A stretch of 64,000 bases of DNA. It comes from Paucimonas lemoignei. GTDB taxonomy: Bacteria > Pseudomonadota > Gammaproteobacteria > Pseudomonadales > Pseudomonadaceae. The stretch covers positions 496,001-560,000 of the forward strand of contig LS483371.1 in assembly GCA_900475325.1 (NCBI GenBank), written 5' to 3'. The notes under the pieces were generated by a model that was not told the DNA's origin, did not search any database, and saw only the letters and a program-made list of their open reading frames with translations. This document shows positions 17,942 through 27,716 of the stretch, piece after piece. Each line of letters begins with the position of its first letter. Positions within the stretch are counted from its first letter, which is position 1. The translations under genes were made by a program, and so were the position numbers.

Positions 17942-20194
17942 ATGAACCAAGTCAAACCCGCCGTAGATAAGCACGATCACGACCATTCTCAGCACGATCA
18001 TGGCAAAGAAGCGCACGATCACGCCGCGCCCGCTCATAGCTGCTGCGGGTCAGAAGCGGCGCCAGCGGTGGTGTCGTTCACAGATGCACCTGCGTCCGGC
18101 GCGCAGCTGAGCACGTTCCGTATCGAGCAGATGGATTGCCCTACGGAGCAGACGCTCATCCAAAACAAGCTCGTCAAGCTGGCCGGGGTGCAGAAGCTTG
18201 AATTCAATTTGATCAATCGCCTGTTGGGCGTCTGGCATGAGCTGCCGTCCACCGAGCCGATTCGTGATGCCATTGCCTCGCTGGGCATGCAGGCCGAACC
18301 GGTCGAAGAGGGCGCAGAGGCCACGCCAGCCCCAGTCGTTAAAAAAGCCTGGTGGCCATTGGCGCTGTCCGGGGTGACGGCGCTGGCAGCGGAAGTTATC
18401 CATTTCGCCGCGCTGGCACCGACATGGGTGGTGGCTATCGTGGCGCTGGTTTCCATCCTCAGCGGCGGCTTGGGCACTTACAAGAAGGGCTGGATTGCCC
18501 TGAAAAACCTCAACCTGAACATCAACGCCCTGATGAGCATTGCTGTAACCGGTGCGGTGCTGATCGGGCAATGGCCGGAAGCAGCCATGGTGATGTTCCT
18601 GTTCACGGTGGCCGAGTTGATCGAGGCCAAGTCCCTGGACCGCGCCCGCAACGCCATCAGCGGCTTGATGCAACTGACTCCCGAGCTTGCCACCGTGCAA
18701 CAGACCGATGGTCAGTGGCTTGAAATCGACGCCAAAAGCATCGAGTTGGGCGCTATCGTCCGGGTTAAGCCCGGTGAGCGTGTGGCGCTCGACGGGGAAG
18801 TGGTCGCCGGTAACTCGACTATCGACCAAGCGCCGATTACGGGCGAAAGTTTGCCCGTGGAAAAAACCATCGGCGATAAAGTGTTCGCAGGCACCATCAA
18901 TCAGGCGGGCTCGCTGGAATATCGCGTCACCGCCGCGGCCAATAACTCCACTCTGGCGCGGATCATCCATGCCGTTGAAGCGGCTCAGGGTTCACGGGCT
19001 CCGACCCAGCGCTTTGTGGACAGCTTTTCGCGCATCTACACGCCGGCGGTGTTCCTCTTCGCGTTGGGCGTTGCGATCATCCCGCCGCTGGTCATGGGCG
19101 CGGTGTGGTTCGACTGGATCTATCGCGCCTTGGTATTGCTGGTGGTGGCGTGCCCTTGTGCACTGGTGATTTCCACCCCTGTGACCATCGTCAGCGGCCT
19201 GGCAGCAGCAGCCCGCAAAGGCATCTTGATCAAGGGTGGCGTGTACCTGGAAATGGGTCACAAGCTCGATTACCTGGCACTGGACAAGACCGGCACCATT
19301 ACCCACGGCAAACCGGTGCAGACCGATTACGTGTTGCTTGAGCCCACCGCTGCTGATTTGGCGCCCAACGTGGCAGCGAGTCTGGCCGGGCGCTCCGATC
19401 ACCCGGTTTCCCAGGCGATTGCCAAAGCGGCTGAGCAAGGCGCAACCGCTCACCAAGTCAGTGCATTTGAAGCGCTGGCGGGTCGCGGTGTGCGGGGCGA
19501 GATCAATGGCGAGGTTTACCACCTGGGCAATCACCGGCTGGTGGAAGAGCTGGGCCTGTGTTCGCCACAGCTTGAAGCGCAGCTCGACGCGTTGGAGCAG
19601 CAGGGCAAGAGCGTGGTGTTGCTGCTTGATCGTTCCGGCCCATTGGCGTTGTTCGCCGTGGCCGACACCGTCAAGGACACCAGCCGCGAGGCCATTGAGC
19701 AACTGCACGAGCTGGGCGTCAAAACCCTGATGCTCACAGGGGACAACCCGCACACCGCCAAGGCCATTGCTGCGCAGGTGGGCATTGATTCAGCTCAAGG
19801 CAACCTGATGCCGACTGACAAGCTGGAGGCCATTGAAGCGTTGTACGCCAAAGGTCACCGGGTCGGGATGGTTGGCGACGGTATTAACGACGCACCTGCA
19901 TTAGCACGTTCGGAGATCGGTTTCGCGATGGCCGCAGCCGGGACCGATACCGCCATCGAAACGGCCGATGTCGCCTTGATGGACGATGATCTGCGCAAGA
20001 TCCCGGCGTTTATTCGCCTGTCTCGCCGGACATCGACGGTGCTCAAGCAGAACATTTACCTGGCGTTGGTGATCAAGGCGATCTTCCTGGTCATGACCTT
20101 CGCGGGCGTAGCGACCATGTGGATGGCGGTGTTTGCCGACATGGGCGTGAGCTTGCTGGTGGTGTTCAATGGGTTGCGGTTGCTTAAGAAATAA
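17942..20194 (+). CDS. cadA: Heavy-metal (Cd/Zn/Pb) efflux P1B-type ATPase CadA
   Basis: Pumps divalent soft metals out of the cytoplasm. 750 residues. The N-terminus is a His-rich stretch (about 11-32) and an HSCCG pair (33-36), then a heavy-metal-associated domain with MDCPTE at 64-69 where the usual second Cys is Glu. After the membrane helices come TGESLPVEKT, the CPC ion site at 404-406, the phosphorylated Asp448 in DKTGTITHGK and MVGDGINDAPAL. I start at MNQVKPAV since it follows the CadR-controlled promoter and AAAGGA; the frame is open 10 codons upstream. Induced by CadR. Confidence 0.95.
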   Translation: MNQVKPAVDKHDHDHSQHDHGKEAHDHAAPAHSCCGSEAAPAVVSFTDAPASGAQLSTFRIEQMDCPTEQTLIQNKLVKLAGVQKLEFNLINRLLGVWHELPSTEPIRDAIASLGMQAEPVEEGAEATPAPVVKKAWWPLALSGVTALAAEVIHFAALAPTWVVAIVALVSILSGGLGTYKKGWIALKNLNLNINALMSIAVTGAVLIGQWPEAAMVMFLFTVAELIEAKSLDRARNAISGLMQLTPELATVQQTDGQWLEIDAKSIELGAIVRVKPGERVALDGEVVAGNSTIDQAPITGESLPVEKTIGDKVFAGTINQAGSLEYRVTAAANNSTLARIIHAVEAAQGSRAPTQRFVDSFSRIYTPAVFLFALGVAIIPPLVMGAVWFDWIYRALVLLVVACPCALVISTPVTIVSGLAAAARKGILIKGGVYLEMGHKLDYLALDKTGTITHGKPVQTDYVLLEPTAADLAPNVAASLAGRSDHPVSQAIAKAAEQGATAHQVSAFEALAGRGVRGEINGEVYHLGNHRLVEELGLCSPQLEAQLDALEQQGKSVVLLLDRSGPLALFAVADTVKDTSREAIEQLHELGVKTLMLTGDNPHTAKAIAAQVGIDSAQGNLMPTDKLEAIEALYAKGHRVGMVGDGINDAPALARSEIGFAMAAAGTDTAIETADVALMDDDLRKIPAFIRLSRRTSTVLKQNIYLALVIKAIFLVMTFAGVATMWMAVFADMGVSLLVVFNGLRLLKK

Positions 20195-20215
20195 CCGCGA
20201 ATCGCTGCGGGACCT

Positions 20216-20305
20216 GTGGAAGCGAATTCATTCGCGAAGGCATTTGTACAGACGATGAAGATATGGCGAATGTACCGGCCTCTTCGCGAATGAATTCGCT
20301 CCCAC
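20216..20305. repeat. REPIN-like inverted repeat, type A, 90 bp
   Basis: Left arm GTGGAAGCG with one change; right arm intact. Between convergent cadA and hutG. Confidence 0.9.
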
Positions 20306-20326
20306 AGGTCCCGCGTCGTCGCGGGT

Positions 20327-21130
20327 TCAACGGCCGTATTCAGCCTTGCCCCAACTCATCATCCCCTCCACCAACTCCCTCAACACCACCCGCGTTGGCT
20401 CCGCCAGGTCTGGCCGGTAGTGGAACGGCACGAATTCATCCATATAGGTCGCCTGCACCAGTTCCAGCTGCACAGCGTGGATGTGGTTGGCCGGGTCGCC
20501 GTAGTGGCGGGTGATGTGGCCACCTTTGAAGCGGCCGTTGAGCACGTGGCTGTAATCGGTGGCGGCTGCGCAGGTGGCTTCCAGACGTTTGGCCAGTTGC
20601 TCGTCGCAACTGGCGCCATTGAAGGTGCCGAGGTTGAAGTCCGGCAAACGGCCGTCAAACAGATTCGGGATGTGGCCGCGAATCGAGTGGGCATCAAACA
20701 GCAGGGCATAGCCGAACTCGTCCTTTAGCCTGGCCAGCTCCTGTTCCAGCGTCTGGTGGTAGGGCGTCCAGATCTGCTCAAGGTAGCTTGCCCTTTCTTC
20801 AGCGCTGGGCGCCTGGCCATCCTTGAACAGCGGCACGCCGTCGAACAGGATCGACGGGAACAGCCCGGTGGTTGCGCCGGCATACAACGGCTTGTCGTCC
20901 GACGGGCGATTGAGGTCGATCACGAAGCGCGAATACTCCGCGGCCAGGGTGCTGGCGCCCAGTTCCTCGGCAAAGTCGTACAACTGCGGGATATGCCAGT
21001 CGGTATCCGGCAGGCTCAGCGCCTCGTCCACCAGACCAGCCTCAACGGCTGGCGTCAGGCGCAAACCGGCGTGGGGCATGCTGATCAGCAGCGGCACACG
21101 ACCGCGAGAAAACTTCAGAACGTTGTCCAT
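20327..21130 (-). CDS. hutG: N-formylglutamate deformylase
   Basis: Releases formate and glutamate from N-formylglutamate, the last step of the five-enzyme histidine pathway. 267 residues with the family motifs LLISMPHAGLRLTP at the N-terminus, RFVIDLNRPSDDKPLY, LLFDAHSIRGHIPNLF and NGRFKGGHITRHYG; the His and Asp residues in these form the zinc site. It pairs functionally with HutF, which makes formylglutamate. Last gene of the hut run on this strand. Confidence 0.95.
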   Translation of the reverse strand: MDNVLKFSRGRVPLLISMPHAGLRLTPAVEAGLVDEALSLPDTDWHIPQLYDFAEELGASTLAAEYSRFVIDLNRPSDDKPLYAGATTGLFPSILFDGVPLFKDGQAPSAEERASYLEQIWTPYHQTLEQELARLKDEFGYALLFDAHSIRGHIPNLFDGRLPDFNLGTFNGASCDEQLAKRLEATCAAATDYSHVLNGRFKGGHITRHYGDPANHIHAVQLELVQATYMDEFVPFHYRPDLAEPTRVVLRELVEGMMSWGKAEYGR

Positions 21131-21180
21131 GAATCTCTCCTGTTAAACACCGCATAGCTAACTGACTGGATGCCGACTTC

Positions 21181-21267
21181 GTGGGACCGGATTTATCCGG
21201 AAGAGGCCGGTACATTCACTGCATTTATCGCCTGAGCGACCGCTTTCCCGGATTAATCCGGTCCCAC
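21181..21267. repeat. REPIN-like inverted repeat, type B variant
   Basis: Arms GTGGGACCGGATTTATCCGG and CCGGATTAATCCGGTCCCAC, 87 bp. Paired changes in both arms keep the hairpin (GGATTTATCC against the usual GGCTTTAGCC), which argues that base pairing is selected. Inside the hut operon, between hutI and hutG. Confidence 0.9.
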
Positions 21268-21301
21268 AGGATCGTGTCTGACAGGACCCGCGGCATCTTC
21301 T

Positions 21302-22507
21302 TCAAATCACTGACTCAACCCCATGCCGCACGATGCGCTTGTCCAGATCGCCCCCCAGCCAATACGCCAGGTCGGCGGGCCGCTCGATGTTCCAGGCCAC
21401 GAAATCCGCAACTTTGCCGACCTCCAGCGAGCCATGGCTGTCACCCAGGCCAAGAGCTTTGGCGGCATGGATCGTCACGCCTGCCAACGCTTCTTCGGGC
21501 GTCATGCGGAACAGCGTGCAGGCCATGTTCAGCATCAGGCGCAACGACAGCGCAGGCGACGTGCCGGGGTTGAGGTCGCTGGCGATGGCGATGTCCACGC
21601 CGTGTTTGCGTAGCGCGTCCATGGGAGGCAACTGGGTTTCACGCAGGAAGTAATAAGCGCCGGGCAGCAGGACAGCCACGGTTCCCGCCGCGCCCATGGC
21701 AATGGCGTCCGCCTCGGTCATGAATTCCAGATGATCCGCCGACAGCGCCTGATAGCGCGCCGCCAGGCTTGAACCCGCCAGTGGCGACAGCTGTTCGGCG
21801 TGCAGTTTCACCGGCAGGCCCAACTGCCCGGCGGTGATGAACACCTGTTCGACCTGCGCCGGAGAAAACGCCAGGTACTCGCAGAAGGCATCCACCGCAT
21901 CCACTAGGCCTTCTGCGGCCAGAGCGGGCAGCATTTCGCTACAGATGTGGTTGATGTAATCGTCGGCACGGTCGGCGTATTCCGGCGGCAACGCATGGGC
22001 CGCGAGGCAGGTGCTGCGCACGGTCACCGGCAGCGTATTGCCCAGACGGCGGATGACCCGCAGCAATTTGCGCTCGCTGGCCAGGTCCAGCCCGTAGCCG
22101 GATTTCATCTCCACCGTGGTCACGCCCTCCTTGAGCAGATGGCGCAAACGGCGTTCAGCGCTTTCGTACAGCTCATCTTCGCTGGCCGCGCGAGTGGCGC
22201 GCACAGTGCTGGCAATGCCGCCGCCCGCCGCTGCGATGTCGGCATAACTCACCCCTTGCAGGCGCTGCTCGAATTCGCCGCTGCGATTGCCGCCAAACAC
22301 GGTGTGGGTGTGGCAATCGATCAGGCCCGGCGTCACCCAGGCGCCGTTAAGGTCGATGACGCTTTCATAGGTCGACTCGACAAGCTCAGCCTGCGGCCCG
22401 ATCCATTCAATCAACGCTCCAGAGGTCACGATGGCGGCATCCTCGATGATCGAGTACTTGCCTTGCGCCATGCTCGCGACGTGACAGTGTTTCCAGAGCG
22501 TTTTCAT
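21302..22507 (-). CDS. hutI: Imidazolonepropionase
   Basis: Hydrolyses 4-imidazolone-5-propionate to N-formimino-L-glutamate. 401 residues, amidohydrolase fold, with metal ligands in [14 protein letters not shown], the KSGYGLD segment, [13 protein letters not shown], the SADHLEF motif and [12 protein letters not shown]. Starts 13 bp after hutT on the same strand, so it is co-transcribed with it. Confidence 0.97.
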   Translation of the reverse strand: MKTLWKHCHVASMAQGKYSIIEDAAIVTSGALIEWIGPQAELVESTYESVIDLNGAWVTPGLIDCHTHTVFGGNRSGEFEQRLQGVSYADIAAAGGGIASTVRATRAASEDELYESAERRLRHLLKEGVTTVEMKSGYGLDLASERKLLRVIRRLGNTLPVTVRSTCLAAHALPPEYADRADDYINHICSEMLPALAAEGLVDAVDAFCEYLAFSPAQVEQVFITAGQLGLPVKLHAEQLSPLAGSSLAARYQALSADHLEFMTEADAIAMGAAGTVAVLLPGAYYFLRETQLPPMDALRKHGVDIAIASDLNPGTSPALSLRLMLNMACTLFRMTPEEALAGVTIHAAKALGLGDSHGSLEVGKVADFVAWNIERPADLAYWLGGDLDKRIVRHGVESVI

Positions 22508-22520
22508 TGCAGTCTCCGCG

Positions 22521-23921
22521 TTACCGATGAGTGATGGAGGTGTTATCCGGGCGCTTTGGCGTGCCCGGTTTGACCCATAAATAGTAGGCCGCGACCAGCA
22601 ACACCACCCAGACCGCGCCGACGATCAACGCCATGCGGTTGTCCGGGAAGTAGCCCAGTACGCCAAAGATAAACAGCATGAAGACGATGGCGGCCGCAGG
22701 CGCGTAAGGCCAGAACGGCACCGGGAATTTCAGTTGAGCGGCTTCTTCGCGGCTCATCTGACGACGCATGGCAACTTGCGTCAGCAGGATCATCAACCAC
22801 ACCCAGACCGTGGCGAAGGTCGCGATGGACGCAATCAGCAGGAACACGTTTTCCGGGATTTTGTAGTTCAGCCACACGCCGCCCAGCAGCGCGACGCCCA
22901 TCACCAGCACTGTCATCCACGGCACGCCGTGTTTGGACAGCTTCGAAAAGGCAGCGGGTGCCTGACCCTGTTGGGCCAGACCATACATGATCCGGCCAGC
23001 GCCGAACACGTCGCTGTTGATCGCCGACACCGCAGCGGAAATCACCACGATGTTGAGCAATGCAGCGGCCCACGGGAAACCGAGGCTGGCGAAGATTTGC
23101 ACGAACGGGCTGTTTTCCTTGCTGATCTGCGTCCAGGGGAACAGCGCCATGAGCACGAACAGTGTCAGCACGTAGAACAGCAGAATCCGCAGCGGCACCG
23201 AATTGATTGCCTGAGGGATGGTGCGTTGTGGGTCTTTGGCTTCGCCGGCCGTGATACCGATGATTTCGATGCCGCCAAAGGCAAACATCACCACCGCGAA
23301 GCAGGCCATCAGACCACCGATGCCGTTGGGCAGGAAGCCGCCGTGTGCCCATAGATTGCTGATCCCGGACACTGTTTCGCCGCTGCCGGAGAGGTTTACG
23401 CCGAACAGCAACAGGCCGATACCGGCGACGATCATGGCCACGATGGCGCTGACTTTGAGCAGCGACAGCCAGAATTCGGTCTCGCCAAAGACTTTGACGT
23501 TGCACAGGTTCAGCGCGCCGATCAGAAACACGATGCCCAGCACCCAGATCCAGCGCGGCACGTCCGGGAACCAGAAGCCCATGTAGATGCCGAACGCGGT
23601 CACGTCTGCGATGCAGACAATGATCATTTCAAAGGCGTAGGTCCAGCCCAGCACGAAGCCCGCCATGGGGCCCAGGTAAGTGCTGGCGTATTCGCCGAAC
23701 GAACCGGAGACCGGGTTATGCACAGCCATTTCGCCCAGGGCGCGCATGACCATGAACACCGCCGCCCCGCCGATCAGGTAGGCAAGCAAAACTGCCGGGC
23801 CCGCCATCTGGATCGCCGATGCTGATCCATAGAACAACCCGGTGCCGATGGCCGAACCCAGGGCCATGAAGCGAATGTGTCGAGCCGAAAGCCCGCGTTT
23901 CAAACCTTGCTGTGACGTCAT
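22521..23921 (-). CDS. hutT: APC-family amino acid permease (histidine/proline type)
   Basis: 466 residues, 12 membrane helices, with the family opening [29 protein letters not shown] and [17 protein letters not shown]. By family and position it is a proton-driven importer, most likely of histidine. I start at [10 protein letters not shown] (23921); the frame is open 38 codons upstream, but those residues do not look like this family. In other pseudomonads hutT lies nearer hutU; here it sits between the HutH-like gene and hutI. Confidence 0.9.
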   Translation of the reverse strand: MTSQQGLKRGLSARHIRFMALGSAIGTGLFYGSASAIQMAGPAVLLAYLIGGAAVFMVMRALGEMAVHNPVSGSFGEYASTYLGPMAGFVLGWTYAFEMIIVCIADVTAFGIYMGFWFPDVPRWIWVLGIVFLIGALNLCNVKVFGETEFWLSLLKVSAIVAMIVAGIGLLLFGVNLSGSGETVSGISNLWAHGGFLPNGIGGLMACFAVVMFAFGGIEIIGITAGEAKDPQRTIPQAINSVPLRILLFYVLTLFVLMALFPWTQISKENSPFVQIFASLGFPWAAALLNIVVISAAVSAINSDVFGAGRIMYGLAQQGQAPAAFSKLSKHGVPWMTVLVMGVALLGGVWLNYKIPENVFLLIASIATFATVWVWLMILLTQVAMRRQMSREEAAQLKFPVPFWPYAPAAAIVFMLFIFGVLGYFPDNRMALIVGAVWVVLLVAAYYLWVKPGTPKRPDNTSITHR

Positions 23922-24341
23922 TTCAATCCAATCCGGTTTCTTTCCAGCGAACTGCCAGTTACTCAGGGCGCGAAGGATACCTGCTGGTCGGGGTCGACCA
24001 AATCCATCTGTGATCGGGTGTCGCCTGGCTGACATCCGGTGTCATGGATGTCTATACATATCTTGGGGACCGAGTAAGCGGCAATCCGATTTATCCGCGG
24101 TAAGTCGACGAGTGAAGAACCTGTGGGAGCGAATTCATTCGCGAAGACTTCGGTACATCCCACGCATATCTGTCGATTGAAAGACCGCATTCGCGAATGA
24201 ATTCGCTCCCACATGGCACTGCTTATTGCTGACACACCGCGTCATGTTCTTTGCGGGCAAGCTGCCGTGATCTGTAGGAGCTGCCGAAGGCTGCGAACAG
24301 CGGTGTATCAGATGAATAGCTTTCGCAGCCTTCGGCAGCTC
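23922..24341. other. Gene-free 420-bp interval with two REPINs
   Basis: Between hutT and the HutH-like gene, both on the minus strand. It holds a type A and a type C REPIN and otherwise no recognisable gene or promoter. An operon running across this gap would carry both hairpins in its message. Confidence 0.7.
24123..24212. repeat. REPIN-like inverted repeat, type A, 90 bp
   Basis: Both arms intact; inside the hut operon upstream of hutT. Confidence 0.92.
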
Positions 24342-24345
24342 CTAC
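24274..24345. repeat. REPIN-like inverted repeat, type C, 72 bp, overlapping the HutH-like stop codon
   Basis: Arms GTAGGAGCTGCCGAAGGCTG and CAGCCTTCGGCAGCTCCTAC. The TAG stop of the HutH-like gene (24342-24344) is inside the right arm. Confidence 0.9.
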
Positions 24346-25868
24346 AGGGGGAGCGCGCCTAGTACTTTCACCAACATTTCCTCACTCCTGAGCACCTTCG
24401 CGCTGCTGGCGATATCCGGAGCCAGCCAGCGGTCTTCGTCATACGGCGGGACGGTTTCGCGCAGCAGTCGCCAGGCGGCATCGGTACCGACACCAAACCG
24501 CTGGCTCTTCAGGAACTCAAACGCCTGGGCCGCCAGCAGGTATTCGATGGCCAGAATCTGCGTGGTGTTATCCAGCACCTTATGCAGCTTCAAGGCCGCG
24601 TTGGTGCCCATGCTTAAGTGGTCTTCCTGCAGGCCCGACGTCACGAAGTTATCGGTGACGGCCGGTTGCGCCAGTTGGCGGTTTTCCGCACAGAGCGATG
24701 CCGCCACGTATTGAACAATCATCATCCCCGAGTTGACCCCCGGCTGGGCGACGAGAAACGCGGGCAGGTTGCTGATGGTCGGGTTGATGAGCCGATCCAG
24801 CCTGCGTTCGGCAATCGAACCCAGCTCAGCCACTGCAATCGCCAGTAAATCAGCCGCCATGGCCACCGATTGCCCATGAGGGTTGGCCTGGGACACCACG
24901 CGATAAGCCTCGGGTGTGCCCAGCAGCAGCGGGTTGTCAGTGGCCGAGTTCAGCTCGATTTCAATCTGCTTCGTGGCATGCACCCATTGATCACGAGTGG
25001 CGCCATGCACCTGCGGGATCGAGCGCACACTCAGCGCATCCTGAGTGCGAATGCCGCGACTGTTGATCACCATCTCGCTGCCTTCGAGCAGGCTGCGCAA
25101 ATTACGACCAACGATCTGCATGCCGGGGTGCGGCTTGAGGGCGATGATCTCGGCATCGAACGCATTGATCTGCCCGCCCAGCGCCTCAAAGCTCATGGCG
25201 CCGATGACGTCGGCCCACTGACTAAGGCGTTGCGTATCGGCGACCGCCAGGCAACTCAGCCCGGTCATGCACGGCGTGCCATTGACCAGGCACAAGCCGT
25301 CTTTGGCGCCCAACACCACCGGGCTCAGCCCTTCGGCCTCCAGCGCCTGCCGAGCAGGGATTATCTGGCCGCGATAAGTGACGTCACCGACGCCCAGCAG
25401 GGCAATGCCGATGTGCGCCATGTGGGTCAGATAGCCTACCGAACCCTGGGACGGGACTAGCGGCGTGATCTGCCGGTTGAGCAAGGCCAGCAACGCCTCG
25501 ACCACCTGCCGATGCAGCCCGGATTTGCCCTGGCTGTAATTGATGATCGCCGCACAGATGATCGCCCGGGTCTGCTCCTCAGACAGCGCCACGCCAACCC
25601 CGCAGGCGTGGCTGAGCAGGGTATTGCGCGACAGCTGGCTCAGTTGCTCGCCCTCAAGCGACACATTGCACAGCGCACCCAGCCCGGTATTGATGCCATA
25701 CGCCCGCTCGCCGCTGGCGATGATGCGTTCGACGATGGCCTGGGCATTGCCGATTCGCCCCCAGGCACTGGCCGACAGCACCATGTGCGCACCGTGACGC
25801 GCAACAGCAACGACGTCCTGCCAACGCGCCGGACCTTCACCAATGACCACTTGTTCGACGGGCGACAT
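24342..25868 (-). CDS. hutH: HutH-family ammonia-lyase homologue lacking the MIO triad
   Basis: 508 residues, clearly of the histidine/phenylalanine ammonia-lyase fold: AYGINTGLGAL near 57-66, LLSHACGVG (His87), LVNGT (Asn196) and LQEDHLSMG all match active-site segments of HutH. Yet normal HutH reads GSVGASGDLAPLAH, whose Ala-Ser-Gly cyclises into the MIO cofactor, and here the segment is GSVGYLTHMAH (142-152): the triad is absent and the loop is about three residues shorter. The QDPYSLR tyrosine is also replaced (QDALSVR, 276-282), as is the Phe of GNFH (ANPH, 328-331). There is no frameshift or stop, so it is an intact divergent paralogue. Standard deamination of histidine is unlikely unless another nucleophile serves. 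The symbol is given by homology only. The stop codon lies in a REP arm. Confidence 0.85.
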   Translation of the reverse strand: MSPVEQVVIGEGPARWQDVVAVARHGAHMVLSASAWGRIGNAQAIVERIIASGERAYGINTGLGALCNVSLEGEQLSQLSRNTLLSHACGVGVALSEEQTRAIICAAIINYSQGKSGLHRQVVEALLALLNRQITPLVPSQGSVGYLTHMAHIGIALLGVGDVTYRGQIIPARQALEAEGLSPVVLGAKDGLCLVNGTPCMTGLSCLAVADTQRLSQWADVIGAMSFEALGGQINAFDAEIIALKPHPGMQIVGRNLRSLLEGSEMVINSRGIRTQDALSVRSIPQVHGATRDQWVHATKQIEIELNSATDNPLLLGTPEAYRVVSQANPHGQSVAMAADLLAIAVAELGSIAERRLDRLINPTISNLPAFLVAQPGVNSGMMIVQYVAASLCAENRQLAQPAVTDNFVTSGLQEDHLSMGTNAALKLHKVLDNTTQILAIEYLLAAQAFEFLKSQRFGVGTDAAWRLLRETVPPYDEDRWLAPDIASSAKVLRSEEMLVKVLGALPL

Positions 25869-25880
25869 CTGCAGGCTTCC

Positions 25881-26726
25881 TTACACAGTCACAGCGCGGC
25901 GCTGCACGAAACGATCAACGTATTCGTCGGCGGGGGAGTAGAGGATTTCTTTCGGAGTACCGACCTGAATCAACTGCCCGTCCTTGAGAATCGCGATGCG
26001 ATTGCCGATGCGCACTGCTTCGTCCAGGTCATGGGTGATGAACACGATGGTTTTCTTCAGGCTGCTTTGCAGCTCCAGGAGCTGGTCCTGCATTTCGGCG
26101 CGGATCAGCGGGTCGAGGGCACTGAACGCTTCGTCCATAAGGATGATGTCGGTGTCCGCCGCCAGTGCCCGGGCCAGGCCCACTCGCTGGCGCATGCCGC
26201 CGGACAGCTGATGCGGGTATTTATTTTCATAGCCTTGCAGGCCCACGGTGCCGATCCAGTGGCGGGCGCGCTCGATGCAGTATTCCTTGCTCTCGCCACG
26301 CACTTTCAGGCCATAGGCGACGTTGTCCTGCACGGTCTTGTGGGGCAACAGGCCGAAGCTCTGGAACACCATGCTGATTTTCTTGCGGCGGAATTGGCGC
26401 AGGGCTTCCATGTCGTACTGCAGGATGTCTTCGCCGTCGATCAGGATTTCGCCGCTGGTGGGGTCGATCAAGCGGTTGAAGTGCCGCACCAGTGTGGATT
26501 TGCCCGAGCCGGACAGGCCCATGATCACGAAGATTTCGCCGCTGCCGATCGACAGCGACAAATCATTTACGCCCACTACACAGCCGGTTTTGGCCAGTAC
26601 TTCGTCCTTGCTGGTGTTCTGCCGGACCATCGCCAAAGCCTCTTTGGAACGGTTGCCGAAGATCTTGAACACGTTGCGGACCACGATTTTGTTGGGCTCT
26701 GATTGATCAGGCTGTGGAGTATTCAT
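25881..26726 (-). CDS. hutV: ABC transporter ATP-binding protein, glycine betaine/proline type (histidine importer)
   Basis: 281 residues. Walker A GLSGSGKST at 70-78, the signature LSGGMRQRVGLARAL, Walker B IILMDEAFSALD and the switch His in FITHDLDE are all present. The N-terminal extension (KEALAMVRQNTSKDEVL) is characteristic of the ProV/OpuAA group, but the two CBS domains found in ProV are missing. Its ATG overlaps the permease stop by 4 bp (26723-26726), so the two are translationally coupled. Placement in the hut locus points to histidine or a related compound as substrate. Confidence 0.92.
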   Translation of the reverse strand: MNTPQPDQSEPNKIVVRNVFKIFGNRSKEALAMVRQNTSKDEVLAKTGCVVGVNDLSLSIGSGEIFVIMGLSGSGKSTLVRHFNRLIDPTSGEILIDGEDILQYDMEALRQFRRKKISMVFQSFGLLPHKTVQDNVAYGLKVRGESKEYCIERARHWIGTVGLQGYENKYPHQLSGGMRQRVGLARALAADTDIILMDEAFSALDPLIRAEMQDQLLELQSSLKKTIVFITHDLDEAVRIGNRIAILKDGQLIQVGTPKEILYSPADEYVDRFVQRRAVTV

Positions 26727-27574
26727 TTGTTCGCCTCATGCCGTGGTCGGCCGTAGGCCTGGGTGATGCGGTCGATGACCACCGCGAGAATCACAATCGC
26801 CAGCCCGGCTTCAAGCCCGCGCCCGACGTTGAGGGTCTGGATGCCGACCAGCACGTCTTCGCCCAGGCCGCGAGCGCCGATCATCGAGGCGATCACCACC
26901 ATCGACAGGGCCATCATCGTGGTCTGGTTGATCCCGGCCATGATGCTCGGCAGCGCCAGTGGCAATTGCACGCCAAACAGTTGCTGCCAGCGATTGGCGC
27001 CAAAGGCGTTGATGGCCTCCATGACTTCGCCGTCGACCTGTCGAATGCCCAGGTCGGTCAGGCGGATCAGCGGCGGCGCGGCGTAGATCACGGTGGCGAA
27101 AATCGCCGGGACCTTGCCCAGGCCGAACAGCATCAGTACCGGGATCAGGTAAACGAAGCTGGGCATGGTCTGCATGATATCCAGCAGCGGCATCAACACC
27201 GAGCGCAGACGATTGCTGCGGGCCGACAGAATGCCGAGCGGAATGCCGATGATGACCGAGATGATGGTCGCCACCAGCATCAGCGCCAGGGTCTGCATCA
27301 GCTTGTCCCACAGGCCAACCGCGCCCACCAGGAACAGCAGGCCGACGATGACGGCAGTGGTCGTAATCTTGCGCGTCGCATGCCAGGCAATGCCGCCGAC
27401 AATCGCCAGCATCAGCCACCACGGCGCCATGCGCAGCAGGCCTTCCAGATTGACGATGGCCCACAGCAGCGTGTCGGATATCTGCCGGAACACATCGCCG
27501 TAATTGGTCACCAGCGCATCAACCCAGTCGTTGACCAGATTGGCGATGGAGAATGTGAAGCTTTCGGGGAACAT
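26723..27574 (-). CDS. hutW: ABC transporter permease (histidine importer)
   Basis: 283 residues with about six or seven membrane helices. The binding-protein-dependent transport loop that contacts the ATPase is visible in EAINAFGANRWQQLFGVQLPLALPSIMAGI. It resembles ProW/OpuAB permeases of the glycine betaine class. It overlaps the ATPase gene and follows the binding-protein gene across a type B REPIN. Confidence 0.92.
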   Translation of the reverse strand: MFPESFTFSIANLVNDWVDALVTNYGDVFRQISDTLLWAIVNLEGLLRMAPWWLMLAIVGGIAWHATRKITTTAVIVGLLFLVGAVGLWDKLMQTLALMLVATIISVIIGIPLGILSARSNRLRSVLMPLLDIMQTMPSFVYLIPVLMLFGLGKVPAIFATVIYAAPPLIRLTDLGIRQVDGEVMEAINAFGANRWQQLFGVQLPLALPSIMAGINQTTMMALSMVVIASMIGARGLGEDVLVGIQTLNVGRGLEAGLAIVILAVVIDRITQAYGRPRHEANK

Positions 27575-27614
27575 AGGGTGCTCTCTGAATTGGAATGCAA
27601 TGTGTGCTGCCGTC

Positions 27615-27704
27615 GTGGGACCGGCTTTAGCCGGGAAAGGGCCAGTGTATTCAGCGCATCTCTACCGTCAGAAATGCAGCCTTTCCGGCTGAAGCCGGTC
27701 CCAC
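27615..27704. repeat. REPIN-like inverted repeat, type B, 90 bp
   Basis: Arms GTGGGACCGGCTTTAGCCGG and CCGGCTGAAGCCGGTCCCAC. It separates the binding-protein gene from the permease gene inside one operon, a common way for such repeats to give the binding protein a more stable message. Confidence 0.92.
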
Positions 27705-27716
27705 GAGAGTCAACCT

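Noticed and set aside
24342..25868. HutH-like gene as a frameshifted pseudogene
   Set aside because: The frame is continuous over 508 residues and the segments on both sides of the altered loop align well, so the loss of the MIO triad is not a reading-frame error.
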